Below, piece after piece: positions 47,775 to 57,960 of a stretch of 64,000 bases of DNA. The stretch is from Chelonoidis abingdonii (Eukaryota > Chordata > Testudines > Testudinidae). Each line of letters starts with the position of its first letter. The first letter of the stretch is position 1. Position numbers and translations under genes: made by a program. The DNA lies in NCBI RefSeq assembly GCF_003597395.2, contig NC_133771.1, positions 52,500,071 through 52,564,070 of the forward strand. Reading direction: 5' to 3'. Under the pieces are notes generated by a model. That model worked only from the letters and a program-made list of their open reading frames with translations. It was not told where the DNA came from and did not search any database.

Positions 47775-48215
47775 CTAATCCTTGATAGAGATCTCAAGGA
47801 TACTTTCCTGAAGGTACTCTGCAAATAGCTGCTGAAGGTATCTGGGGAGGGCTGCCTTATTTCTTGCACTGTGATAGGTCACTTTCCCATGCCACTCAGC
47901 AATTAAATCAGTAGGCATCATTGCAGCATACAGGCTAGAAGCATACAGACCCAGTTTGCAGCCGGATGCTTGCAACAGCTGATCCCTTTCTGCCTCCGTT
48001 ACCCTCAGGAGTGAGATATCAACTAAAATCACTGCTGCCTGTGAGAAATGGTGCCAGTATTCAGTTCCATTGCCCAAACTGCCAACACTGGTGCCTGTGT
48101 GCCCCCCCTCCCTGCTTGTGCCAGCTCGCCCCCCTCCAACACACACATATAGGCAATACTCACCATGGCTGGGACAGCCAAGGTGGTCAAGGTGGATGAA
48201 GTGAAAATGTACCAC
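47775..48215 (-). pseudogene. Unidentified 146-codon open frame inside the Harbinger
   Basis: An uninterrupted minus-strand frame between the SANT and transposase remnants. The C-terminal half reads like protein (LLRVTEAERDQLLQASG, LIAEWHGKVTYHSARNKAA, LPRYLQQLFAEYLQESILEI) with an amphipathic helical look. I do not recognise the family. It could be a real third ORF of this Harbinger subfamily or an antisense shadow. The N-terminal part (glycine-rich, CVGGGRAGTSREGG) is less convincing. Confidence 0.35.
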
Positions 48216-48462
48216 TTTAAACTTGTGGTGGTATTAAGGGGAGTGATTTCAATGTAGCAGGTTTTCTATACACCTTGACTATGCACTCACTCAATAGTAC
48301 CTCTGTGCATTGTATCTTTTGCAACTGCAAATGTGGCCTTCACCTCTCCCTCCACGCCCATGGAGAGACTGAGCCAGATAAGGAGGAGAAGGAAAAGAAC
48401 GCGGAATGACCTGTTTGTAGAGATATGCAAGCCTCTGGAGTAGCGGACACTGATGATAGGAT

Positions 48463-48753
48463 GTGGAGGATCACAAAATGAAGAGGGAAATTGAATACAG
48501 GAGAGAAGCCTGGGAGATGGAGCATGATGCACAGCAGGAGATGATAGCATGTATGAAGGAGCAAACAGACATTCTGAGGAGTCTGATTGACTTTCAAGTG
48601 CAACACATTCGAGCTCCCCTCAAAAACTGCATTCCAGCACCACCCTACTTCCTCCCCCTCCCACACATTCCATATGGCATCAGGGGCTGGTGCCCTATCC
48701 CTACCACTCCACCTGGTGGAGAGTTCAGACAATCACAGCTGCACATACACTGA
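48463..48753 (+). pseudogene. C-terminal part of a SANT-type protein, coiled-coil-like
   Basis: MKREIEYRREAWEMEHDAQQ is followed by a short helix (EQTDILRSLIDFQVQHIRAP), and then a proline-rich end. Such a charged helix near the C-terminus is usual in the SANT partner of Harbingers. It is separated from the SANT frame by about 780 bp and is probably the 3' part of the same gene. Frame 48463-48750 is open. Confidence 0.5.
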
Positions 48754-48769
48754 TCTGTGACAGACAAGG

Positions 48770-49368
48770 TCAGCGCTTTCCCCTTCCCATATTCAGTCCC
48801 CTGTATGTGTAAAGTTTATTTCTGTTGTAGATAAATTTATTTATATATGTTTGCAAGATAGGGATATGCTTTCCATCTATTGCCCCATTGCAGTTTGGGA
48901 ACCCCATTGTAGCAAAACCATCCAGTATCTCCTGCACATTGCACAGAATCACAGTCCTTCTCAGCAGAAGGCAATTGATGGCCCTACATATTTGGGTCAT
49001 AGCAATCACCACAGTGGATTTCCCAACTCCAAATTGAATCCCAATTGATCGGTAGAAGTCTGGCGTTGCAAGCTTCCACAGAACAATTGCCTCTTGGTTC
49101 TCCACTGTCTGGATAGTTTTCATTTTAGTGTTGTTGCACTGGAGGATGGGGGCGAGTTCCACCCATAGTTACAGGAAACTGGCGTTGCACAGCCAAAAGT
49201 TCTGCAGTCACTGCTTATCATCCCAAACCCACATACCGATGCAATCCCACCAGCCAATGCTTCTTTCTCAGGATCAAAACTGGTGCTCCACTATGTTCAG
49301 CTGCTCCGAGACTGCCAACAGCAGTCAGGAATTGTTTCTTTTCATGACTTCCAGCAATGCTACTTGAG
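48770..49368 (-). pseudogene. Harbinger transposase (HARBI1-like), truncated pseudogene
   Basis: From about 49368 (minus strand) a stop-containing N-terminal part reads WDCIGMWVWDDKQ. The frame is then open from 49162: ELAPILQCNNTKMK, VLWKLATPDFYRSIGIQFGV and GKSTVVIAMTQICRAI, then GFATMGFPNCNGAIDGKHIP. GAIDG carries the first catalytic aspartate of the DDE triad. The match ends near 48790, so the second Asp and the Glu are missing. The family name comes from motif recognition, not a search. Confidence 0.88.
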
Positions 49369-49672
49369 AGGAATGGTCATATTCTGTGCAGCCCTAGAAA
49401 AAACTGCAGGATCAGGTGCATTGCATTCACAATGCTCACCACAATAGTGCAGCATTATGTGGGTTCTATGTTTCTCTAGAGATGGAGGACATGTGGCTTT
49501 GATAGGCTTTTGAAAATAGGCATGAAATACTATGGGTTGCAGATGAAATTAGGGGAGGGGGAAAATTGCATCATGGGACATCCATGCCACATTTCCAGTC
49601 ATCCGAGCAAGAATGTTTTGCTCATAGGAGGCATTGGGTACCCTTGCCAAAGACACCCTGCACTATACCTAT

Positions 49673-49858
49673 CTCACAGAACTAGAAGGGACCCTGAAGG
49701 GTCATTGAGTCCACCCCCCCGCCCGCCGCCGCCGCCGCCTTTACTAGCAGGAACAAATACTGATTTTGCCCCAGATCCCTAAGTGGCCCCCTGAAGGATT
49801 GAACTCACAACCCTGGGTTTAGTAGGCCAATGTGCAAACCACTGAGCTATCCCTCCCC
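49673..49858 (-). repeat. tRNA-derived Cry-type SINE (turtle)
   Basis: On the minus strand it starts GGGGGAGGGATAGCTCAGTG with an A box (TAGCTCAGTGG, about 49849-49839) and a B box (GAGTTCAATCC, 49806-49796). It continues GGGGGCCACTTAGGGATCTG and ends with a CR1-like tail (ATGACCCTTCAGGGTCCCTT). A (GCC)n run at 49720-49739 lies inside. This is the layout of the cryptodiran Cry SINE: tRNA-like head, unrelated body and LINE-like tail. It supports a turtle source. Confidence 0.85.
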
Positions 49859-50221
49859 CCAATACAAATTATGAGGACATTGTTTTGAATTTATTTTTAA
49901 AAAATCTTTATCGGTTTCAGCCCTTGCTGAGGATTTGAACTGGTTGAGATTGAGTAACAAATAGATATAGATGATCCTCAGCTGGTGTAAATTGGTGTAG
50001 CTCCACTGGCTTCATACTGCCTTCACTAGATGGTGATGAGTTGCACAGTGGGATAGCTACTCACAGTTCACTGTCTCTGCATTGATGCAAGCATGGCTAG
50101 TGAGGATGTGCTCTGCTGACAGAAGGAGGATAATGTGGACATGCACAACTGTCTTAACTACTGTGGTGACTGTATGTCAACTCAATTTAAGTTAACTTAA
50201 TTTTGCAGTGTATGCATACTC

Positions 50222-50318
50222 TTAGTCTGTAGGGTTCTGTGGCCTGCTTTGTGCAGGAGGTCAGACTAGATGATTATATTGGTCCCTTCTGACCTATGAG
50301 TCTAGATATTCTGTTTTT
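50222..50318 (+). repeat. CR1-like LINE 3' tail fragment
   Basis: GGTTCTGTGGCCTGCTTTGT, GGAGGTCAGACTAGATGA and GGTCCCTTCTGACCTATGAG form a clear LINE tail in sense orientation. Confidence 0.75.
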
Positions 50319-50392
50319 CTGTCAGCTTGAAGATACTGCAGAAACTAGTGGCTTACCATATATCCTTGTCCTTTCAATTCCTTAGAGTAGAT

Positions 50393-50768
50393 AGGTTTCA
50401 GAGTAGCAGCCTTGTTAGTCTGTATCCACAAAAAGAACAAGAGTACTTAAGGCACCTTAGAGACTTACAAATTTATTTATCAGGCTTGAATAAAGACTGG
50501 GAGTGGATGGGCCATTACACAAAGTAAAACTATTTCCCCAAGCTTATTTTTCTCTCCCCTACAGTTCCTCACATCTTCTTGTCAATTGCTGGAAATGAGC
50601 CATTTTCATTACCACTACACACAGTTCTTTTTCTCTCCTGCTGATAATAGCTCACCTTAACTGACCAATCTCCTTATAGTATGTATGGTAACATCCATTG
50701 TTTCATGTTCTCTGCATATATATATATATATATATCTTCCTACTGTATTTTCCACTGCATGCATCCAA
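50393..50768. mobile_element. Penelope-like element with inverted arms
   Basis: The left arm (50393-50480, ATAGGTTTCAGAGTAGCAGC...) is antisense to the PLE end seen in sense at 40993-41049. The right arm (about 50500-50768) runs in the opposite sense through AAAGTAAAACTATTTCCCC and TTTTCCACTGCATGCATCCA. Inside the right arm is an (AT)n run at 50716-50737. Head-to-head inversion is common for PLE insertions. TSD not found. No RT frame. Confidence 0.7.
50716..50737. repeat. (AT)n microsatellite
   Basis: About 11 AT repeats within the PLE fragment. Confidence 0.9.
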
Positions 50769-52599
50769 TGTTACTGAAACAGAGCAATCCAATTTATAGC
50801 AACAATTGTGATTGAATACACACCCCTCTCCATCACTGTCATTATCACAGTCTCTAAAAATTAAGAATAGCTTGCCAGTTTTTAAATGCAGCGTCTCTCA
50901 CTCAGGTGCTCCCCTCTCAGTCCCCCAGATAAAATCAGAACCATGGACAGCATAGGTTTAGATGGTGGTGTGGTCCAAGCACAGTAATTTTGGAATACAT
51001 GATTTTGTTCATCTCAGCGTAGCATGCATCTATTAAGAAAGTACAAGAAATCCAGTGATTAGACACTGGCAGTCTGACAATCTCATTAAAGTGCAGATGG
51101 ATTTGAGATACTGCATTTGAGTATAGATAATTATAACACTGTTCATTTATAAAAAAATGTTTCCTATATAGGTAAAAGAGATGAACATTAGAGCAGCCCA
51201 ACTGGACAGTGAAGGATGTTATATTTACAGCAACTCCAATTCTAGAGAACACTTAGTTTCCTGGAAGTCAGTTAGTATAATTCTGGCAGAATTTACAGAC
51301 TTATTCTTCCTTACAAGCCAAAAGACAAATGAGGTATATTTGCTTATATCTTCCAGAGTTTGAAATAGTGGCATCCACCTCACTGCAGCTTTAATTTACA
51401 CACATTCTGCCTTTCTATTATTTCATTTTAAAGAAATGAAAATATTTGACATTTTAGAGGAAATGTCTTAGAAGGAAAGATTAAGAGTGCCAGCAATTCT
51501 CTATACACTGGTTAAATGACTACTACATTTTCAGGGGAGTTAACTGGCTCCAGGGAAGGAAGATAATTTATTTAGAGTTGGAAGTAGTAGGGTCAAACTA
51601 AATTGGACAAAGCCCAGGAGAATATACTATAGCTACAGGGGAGGTGAGTTACACAGGGAACAGTCCTGCACCGTCAGGGCAAATGCATTTTATTTTTCTC
51701 TGTTTCTTATATGATAAATAATACAAATGCAAAGCTCACTGCTTTCATGAATCCAGCCCATTTTTCAAAACTGCCAAATTAGCCTTTCATAGTGCTGGCT
51801 ATATATAATAAAATGCACTAGGTGGCAGCAAAAAATAAGCTAACAAAACCATAACATCAGGGTATATAGATGGGGACTTAGGCAGATCTCCAGGACTTCA
51901 GCAGGGAGGGGAAGTTTTGTGGAATTAAATATTACTTCTCCTTTACTTAGGTATTTACTTTTTAAAAATATACTGAATAATAGTTCAATGTAGTACATTT
52001 CTGGCAGCCCTTCGCCAAGCTGAAATTTCCACAATAGTCTTTGGTTGGAACTGAATCATCGGCAGTTATCTTAATTACTGCACACTAACTGGATCAGTGG
52101 GGATAAGTGCAGTAACGCCTCATGGTGCTAACATGCACGTCAATAAAATTACTGCAGCTGTAAGAAATACAAAAAACTCAAAGAAAGAAAAATCTGTTCA
52201 ATTTATGCAGACAATACACAATATGATTGTTTCCCAAACTACTGTATTGCTGCTACCGATCTCCTCAACATATTTTAGTTCCCATAATTAGGATGTTAAA
52301 ACTTCAATGATGTGGAAGTTTCTCAAAGTGAGTTTATGGTTTGCCTAGTATCAGGCCCTTTCCATAAAATAGAAGCCATGTAATACTGTGTGTATAACTT
52401 AATGTTTTCTAAAATGGCTGCCAGAATCTTCTGTGTATAGTAAAGATGAAAGCGGTAACTCAAATCTATAAAAACATTTAGAAACTCTTAAAATAGCTAG
52501 TAAGTAATAAGAAATAAGAACTGATGGCATGAATAAAACAAAATTTGTTTAGGTCAAAAATCACATTAAGGAAAGGGATTGTAAAAATCTGAGGTTCTA
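50769..52599. other. EYS intron, no recognised feature
   Basis: AT-rich; 52020-52160 looks single-copy. No exon or repeat recognised. Confidence 0.4.
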
Positions 52600-53488
52600 T
52601 TGTGATAGTGTTAAAGATCTGTTATAAACCTCCTCCTCTCCCCCAAGGGTCAGAGATTTGGATATGGCTAGAGAGATCTTTAATATTAATTAGAAAGTAG
52701 AATTCTGCCAGGAGACTTTAACTTCCCAGATATAGATTGAAGAACAAGTCTTGCTGATAATGGGGCTCACATATTTCTGGATGTGATAGATGATAGATTT
52801 CTTCACCACAGTCACTAAAACAACAAGAAGTGACACTATTTCTGATTTTTTTTGGTAAGCAGTGAGGACATTACAGAAGATCTGGTTATAGAAAGTGACC
52901 TTGGATAGCTGACTCAGTTTAAATTAAATAGAAGGATAATCAAAAACAGATCAATAATTAGGGCTTTAGATTTCAAAAAGGCAGACTGAGAAATTAGTGA
53001 AGTCAAGTGGAATGAAGAGTTCAGAGACATGAGAGGAGGCTGGGAGCTTGGAATTTCTTTAAGTCAAAAGTATAAAAACTATCTGGAACTTGCATCCCAA
53101 ACAAGAGAAAAAAATTGTATGGAAGGGCTTCAGGCCTACCAGGATATATAACCTCCTCAAAAAATATATTTAGAGTAAACTGAAAACCTACAAGAAATGG
53201 AAAAAGGGTTTAGTCAACAAAAAAAAGCTAAATCTTGTATGTCAAAAGTGGAGGGATATACTGAGAATTGCCAAAAGTTAAGCTGTTAGACCTTACACAG
53301 GAAATTAAAACAAGTAGTAAAAGGTTCTTTAGCCAGATAAGTAAAAAGAGAATAAGAAAAACAGGGCTGCTATGCAGCAAGAATGGGGTAGAGATTAAAG
53401 AGAATCTAGGTATAGTCCCAAAACTTTGCCTTGGTTTTCTGTAAGGATGATGTATAGAACATGGTGACAAAGACAGGCTGACTAATGT

Positions 53489-53692
53489 ATTGGAGGGGTA
53501 GCCGTGTTAGTCTGGATCTGTAAAAGCAGCAGAGGACCCTGTGGCACCTTATAGACTAACAGACGTTTTGGAGCATGAGCTTTCGTGGGTGAATACCCAC
53601 TTCGTCAGATGTATGACATATTCACCCACAAAAGCTCATGCTCCAAAACGTCTGTTAGTCTATAAGGTGCCACAGGATTCTCTGCTGCTTTT
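53489..53692. mobile_element. Penelope-like insertion, inverted dimer with 16-bp TSD
   Basis: ACAGGCTGACTAATGT occurs at 53473-53488 and exactly again at 53693-53708. The 204-bp insert consists of a left arm (53489-53613) and a right arm that is its reverse complement over about 80 bp (from 53614). Both share GCTCCAAAACGTCTG / CAGACGTTTTGGAGC. The left arm holds a hammerhead-like core. Confidence 0.85.
53570..53608 (-). ncRNA. Hammerhead-ribozyme-like core (degenerate PLE copy)
   Basis: Minus strand order: CTGACGA (53608-53602, core box 1), then a perfect 6-bp stem II (GTGGGT at 53600-53595 pairing ACCCAC at 53590-53585), then GAAA (53584-53581, core box 2). A short 3-bp stem III (AGC...GCT) and C follow as the cleavage base. 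PLEs are known to carry minimal hammerheads. Stem I is not evident from the flanking bases, so this copy may be inactive. Confidence 0.5.
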
Positions 53693-53809
53693 ACAGGCTG
53701 ACTAATGTGATTCAGTGCTTAGAAATGGAAATTACCACATCATCTGAGATTGAAGCAAAATTTAAAGAGCTGGCCCCATCACAGTAATATCTGAGCCTAT
53801 CACAACAGC

Positions 53810-53975
53810 CAATGAGGCAGGAATATACTATTATTCCCACTTTTAGATGGGGAACTGAGGCTCAGAAAGCCTATGTAACTTGCCCAAGGTCACATGAGAA
53901 GCCTGTGGTGCAGCAGGGGCTTGAAGAGAGCTTTCCCAAATGCTGAGCTAATGCTCTAACACAGACCATCTTCTA
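53810..53975 (-). repeat. MIR-like CORE-SINE, antisense
   Basis: Antisense signature GATGGGGAACTGAGGCTC then CTTGCCCAAGGTCACATGAG, followed by the tRNA-like part ending near 53970. Confidence 0.7.
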
Positions 53976-55310
53976 CCTCAACTGAAGGGAGGAACTGGAT
54001 AATTTCCATTTTAGAATAATGAAAGAATGGGAACATTAATTGCAAGTCCAGTAAAAAGGATTTTTAATAACTGTCAATGGGGGTCATACCATATTTCTGG
54101 AGAATACCAAATGTAGCAGCTGTATTTAAGAAAGGGGGAAAAAACGTGATCTAGGCAACCACAAATCCATTAGCCTGACCTCAGTAGTATCCAAGGCTTT
54201 AGAACACATTTTGAAGGCAAGAATAATTAAAGGAGTGGAGGTAGACAATGGGATAAGATGCAACATGGTTTACTAAAGGTAGATGATGCCATACTAACCT
54301 GATATCTTTCTCTGATAAAAATAAGAGATTTTTTAGACAAGGGAAATGTGGTATATCTAATCTGGACTTCAGTAAAGCTTTTGATGTGGTTTCACATGGG
54401 AAATTATTAGTTAACCTGGAGAAGACTGGATTAGTGCAGGAATTGGAAGGTGAGTAAAACATTAGTTAAAGGGGAGAGGACAATGTGTGTTCTGGGAGGA
54501 GAACTATTGGGGATAGTGGGATATTACTAATGGAATTCCTCAGCCATTGGTCTTAGAACCAATCTTCTTCAATATTTTCCCTATTGACCTTAGCGCAAAA
54601 ACTCAGAGAGAGCTAATGAAATTTGCTGATGACAAAGTTGTCAATACAGAGGATAACTGGAATATTATCAATACAGAACTGGATGACTTTGAGTACTGGA
54701 GTAAGAGAAATGGGATGAAATTTAATAGTACAACGTGCAAGAGATTAAAAAAAAGAATTTCTGCTATAAACTAGGATTTTGTCAGTTGAAATGACAGAGG
54801 AAGAGAATTACCTTTGTGCAACAGTCAATCACAGGATGACTATGAGCCACTGATATGTTGCAGTAGTGAAAAGGACAAATATGATCGGAAGATGTATCAG
54901 GTGAGGTATTTCCAATAGATACACAGAAGTGTTAATGCCATTGTACATGGCACTAGTAAACCCCATTTGGAATATTGTATAAAATTCTGGTCATTCATGT
55001 TCAATAAAATAAATTCAAACTGGAATAGTGCAGAGAAGAGCTACTAGGATGATAAGAGGAATGGAGATCCTATCTTCTGAGAGGAGACTAAAAGATCTTG
55101 GCTTGTTTAGCCTAGCAAAATGAAGGTTGAGAGGGGATTTGTATATAAATAAAACACTGAGGGTAAACACCGGAGAGGCAGAAGATCTATTTAAGCTAAA
55201 AGACAATGTTGGGATAAGAACATTAGAAGAAGATTTCTAACCAATCAAAGGAGTAAGGTTCTGGAACAGCCTTTCAACAGCAATAGGTTTCTGCAAAAAG
55301 TTTTAGTTTT

Positions 55311-56803
55311 AATAAAACAGCATTTTCTGATTTAAAAAATTGTCAAAAAATTCCCTATCAGCCCTAAAGTAACAAAACGTTACTTCCAGTTCTAAAAAGT
55401 AAACTTTAGTTACTCCTCACTTTCTTATCCCTTAGCCAGTGCCATAGCCAGCTTGCAGTGCTTACCATTGTTCATTGTTTAGATTGCTCACCCTAAGTGC
55501 TGCCTTTCTACACACCGCGCCCCAAAGGAATAGATTCATTTTCAGACTAGAAGAGGAGGGATGAGGAAAAGCCTAAAAACGATATTCCTTAAAGATCACA
55601 AGGGTCTCTCATTTAGTCTCAACTACTTCATAACACATAAACCTGCCTGGTTAGGTAATTGTAGTCTCCATCATGCGCAGCATAAATCAGGAGTAACTCC
55701 CATGCAATCAATGGACATGCACAAGTGTAGAATGAGTTTTGATGAGATCAGAAACAGGCCTCAAAATCCAGATATCAAAGGCTAATGATCAATTCAAGGC
55801 TGGTCCCACAGATCTTACAATCTTAAAATTCTTATTGAGTTGTATGGGGGTTTTGTGCAGGTAAGAATATCAGGATTAGATCTAAATTTTCTCTCCTAGT
55901 TAGCATCACCTAGGAATATTCATTAGATTGTACATCTTGGTGATTATTATGTTAAAAGACAACAACAACGGAGAAAGAAGCGTTTCATCCCAAGTTTGTC
56001 AGTAATTTGATTTTAAAAAGTGTTGTTACTTATTAAGGACCAAACTCTGCCATTGGACAATTATCTGAAATTTCCAGTTAAATCAATGGAAGCTATGTTT
56101 CCACATCAAAAGGCAGAGTTTGTCTAATAATGTTTTATTATTTGATTGTAGTTAGATGCATTTTGTTGTCAAAATAATTCCATGGTTGGTATTGTAGTTG
56201 GTTTAAAAAAAAGTTCTCCAAAACAGCTATCAGCACTTATACAATATAAAATTTGGCACAGAACTGAATAATCCCTTGATTTTTCTTGTCCTAATTTTAA
56301 GCATAAATGGAACTAATGGATTAAAGACAGTTGAACTGACCTTATTAACTAGAATAAGAGGAAAAGCTGGCAGAGAGAAAGCTGTAAGACATTTCTATAG
56401 CTTTCTACTAGACTCTGATACATGACTGAAGTACACTAGTCTTGCAAGTGTCAGTCGATGTCACATATAGCCAAATGAACAATTTGTGCTGAATAGAAAA
56501 TCAGAATGTTAGACAGCTGAAGGAATTGTGTCAGTGCAGTAATGAACCATGAGAACAAGAGCTTCGTTTTACCCAAATTTCCCAAATGTAAAATTACTCA
56601 AAGGGACAGATATTTCTTATTACCTCTTAAACTCCAATAAAACTCCTCAGATGGAATCCAGCTATTTAAATTCTGACTAATAAAATAAATTACAATGCAT
56701 TTTAAAGTTTCTTCTGAAATTCAATCTGATTTCTTTTCCACACATCCCCCATGGAACCTGCCTCCCTTCTTTTGTAGGATTAATATTTATTTTGTCACAA
56801 TCT
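55311..56803. other. EYS intron, no recognised feature
   Basis: AT-rich, short ORFs only. Confidence 0.4.
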
Positions 56804-57960
56804 AGAACCACAGAATCATGGTAATGTGGGCCTTGAAGGCACCTGGAGAGATCATCTAGTCCAGCCTGCTGTGCTGATGTAAGTCCAAGCACACCTATAT
56901 TAACTCTGACATGTGTATGCCTAACTTGTTCTTAAAAATCTCCAGTGATAGGGATTCCACAACCTCCCTTGCAAGTCTGTTCCAGTGCTTGACTAGTCTT
57001 ATAGATAGAAAAAATTTCCTAATATCTAATCTAAATCTCCCTTGCTGCAGCTTAAACTGATTACATCTTTTCTTGCTTTCAGTGGACATAGAGAACAGCT
57101 GATCATCATCTTCCCTATAACAGTCCTTAATGTATTTCAAGACTATTATCAGGTTCCCCCTCAGTCTTCTTATCTCAAGACTATATGTTCCCAGTTTTTT
57201 AATCTTTTCTCACAGGTCAGTTTTTATCTTTTTTGTTGCTCTCTTCTGGACTCTTTCAAATTTGTCCACATCTTTCTTAGAGTATGGTGCCCGAAACTGG
57301 ACTCCAGCCAGGGGCATCCACAAGGTGGGGGACAAACAAGGGCACACCCCCAAATAAACATTAGGGGCACAGAACTCATCTGACCCCAGTGCTGTGGCGG
57401 GAGAGAGAGGAAAGCTAGGTCCTCCCGGCCCTGGGCCTTGGCAGGGTCACAGAATGTGTCCTTCCAAAAGGACTCTAATTAAATTCCTGCACAAGCCCCT
57501 GACTCCAGTTGAAGCCTCATCAGTGCTAAGCAGAGTGGGAAAAGGACCTCCCATGTCTTTCATACAACACTCCGCTAATATACCACAGAATATTAGCCTT
57601 TTTTGGAACTGCACCATATTGTTGATCTTTTGTAGTAATATTGCCATGTCAATTATTCCCCATTTTGTAGTTATTTGATTTTTCCTTCCTACATGAAGTA
57701 CTTTTCACTTGTCTTTATTTAATTTCATCTTGTTGATTTCAGACCAATTCTCTAATTTGTTAAGATGATTTTGAATTCTAATCCTGTCCTCTAAAGTGCT
57801 TGCAATCTCTCCCAGTTTGGTGTCATCCACAAATTTTGTAAGCATACTCTCCAATCCGTAATCCAAGTCACTAATGAAAACATTGAATAGTATCCAACAC
57901 AGGACAGACCCTGCAGGATTCCACTAGAAACATTCCCCCAGTTTGACTGTGAACCATTGA
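56804..57960 (-). mobile_element. CR1 LINE, minus strand, 3' part, interrupted
   Basis: On the minus strand the ORF2 end (VKHWNRLAREVVESLSLEIF at about 57000-56935) precedes the CR1 3' tail (56804-56880). The 5' part (57510-57960) contains the RT region in antisense. The C-terminal frame (56895-57140) is open. The element is split by a 193-bp insertion at 57308-57500. Confidence 0.85.
57308..57500. mobile_element. hAT-like insertion with 8-bp TSD
   Basis: GACTCCAG is present at 57300-57307 and again at 57501-57508. The inserted DNA has short inverted ends (CAGGGGC...GCCCCT). Removing it restores CR1 (CTGGACTCCAG-TTGAAGCC). An 8-bp duplication fits hAT transposases. Non-coding. Confidence 0.75.

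Larger units (their letters stand above)
46985..50220. mobile_element. Two-gene PIF/Harbinger transposon remnant
   Basis: A Myb/SANT pseudogene on the plus strand and a transposase pseudogene on the minus strand face each other, the usual two-gene layout of vertebrate Harbingers. The right terminus is probably TTTTGCAGTGTATGCATACT (about 50194-50213), a decayed GTAGTGTAGACAT-type end. A left terminus was not found, so the copy is truncated there. A SINE (49673-49858) and other sequence (49865-50030) interrupt it. Confidence 0.75.
52600..55310 (+). mobile_element. CR1/L3-like LINE, endonuclease to RT remnants, with two insertions
   Basis: The EN domain end is near 52700-52735 (the bases encode GDFNFPDID). 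The ORF2 linker follows at 53100-53440. The RT block with LDFSKAFDVVSHGKLLVN is near 54365-54410. LMKFADDKVVNTEDNWN (54616-54666), keeping FADD, follows, and then EYWSKRNGMKFNSTTCK. It ends about 55310 without a recognisable tail. It is interrupted by a PLE (53489-53692) and a MIR-like SINE (about 53810-53975). Many stops. Confidence 0.85.
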
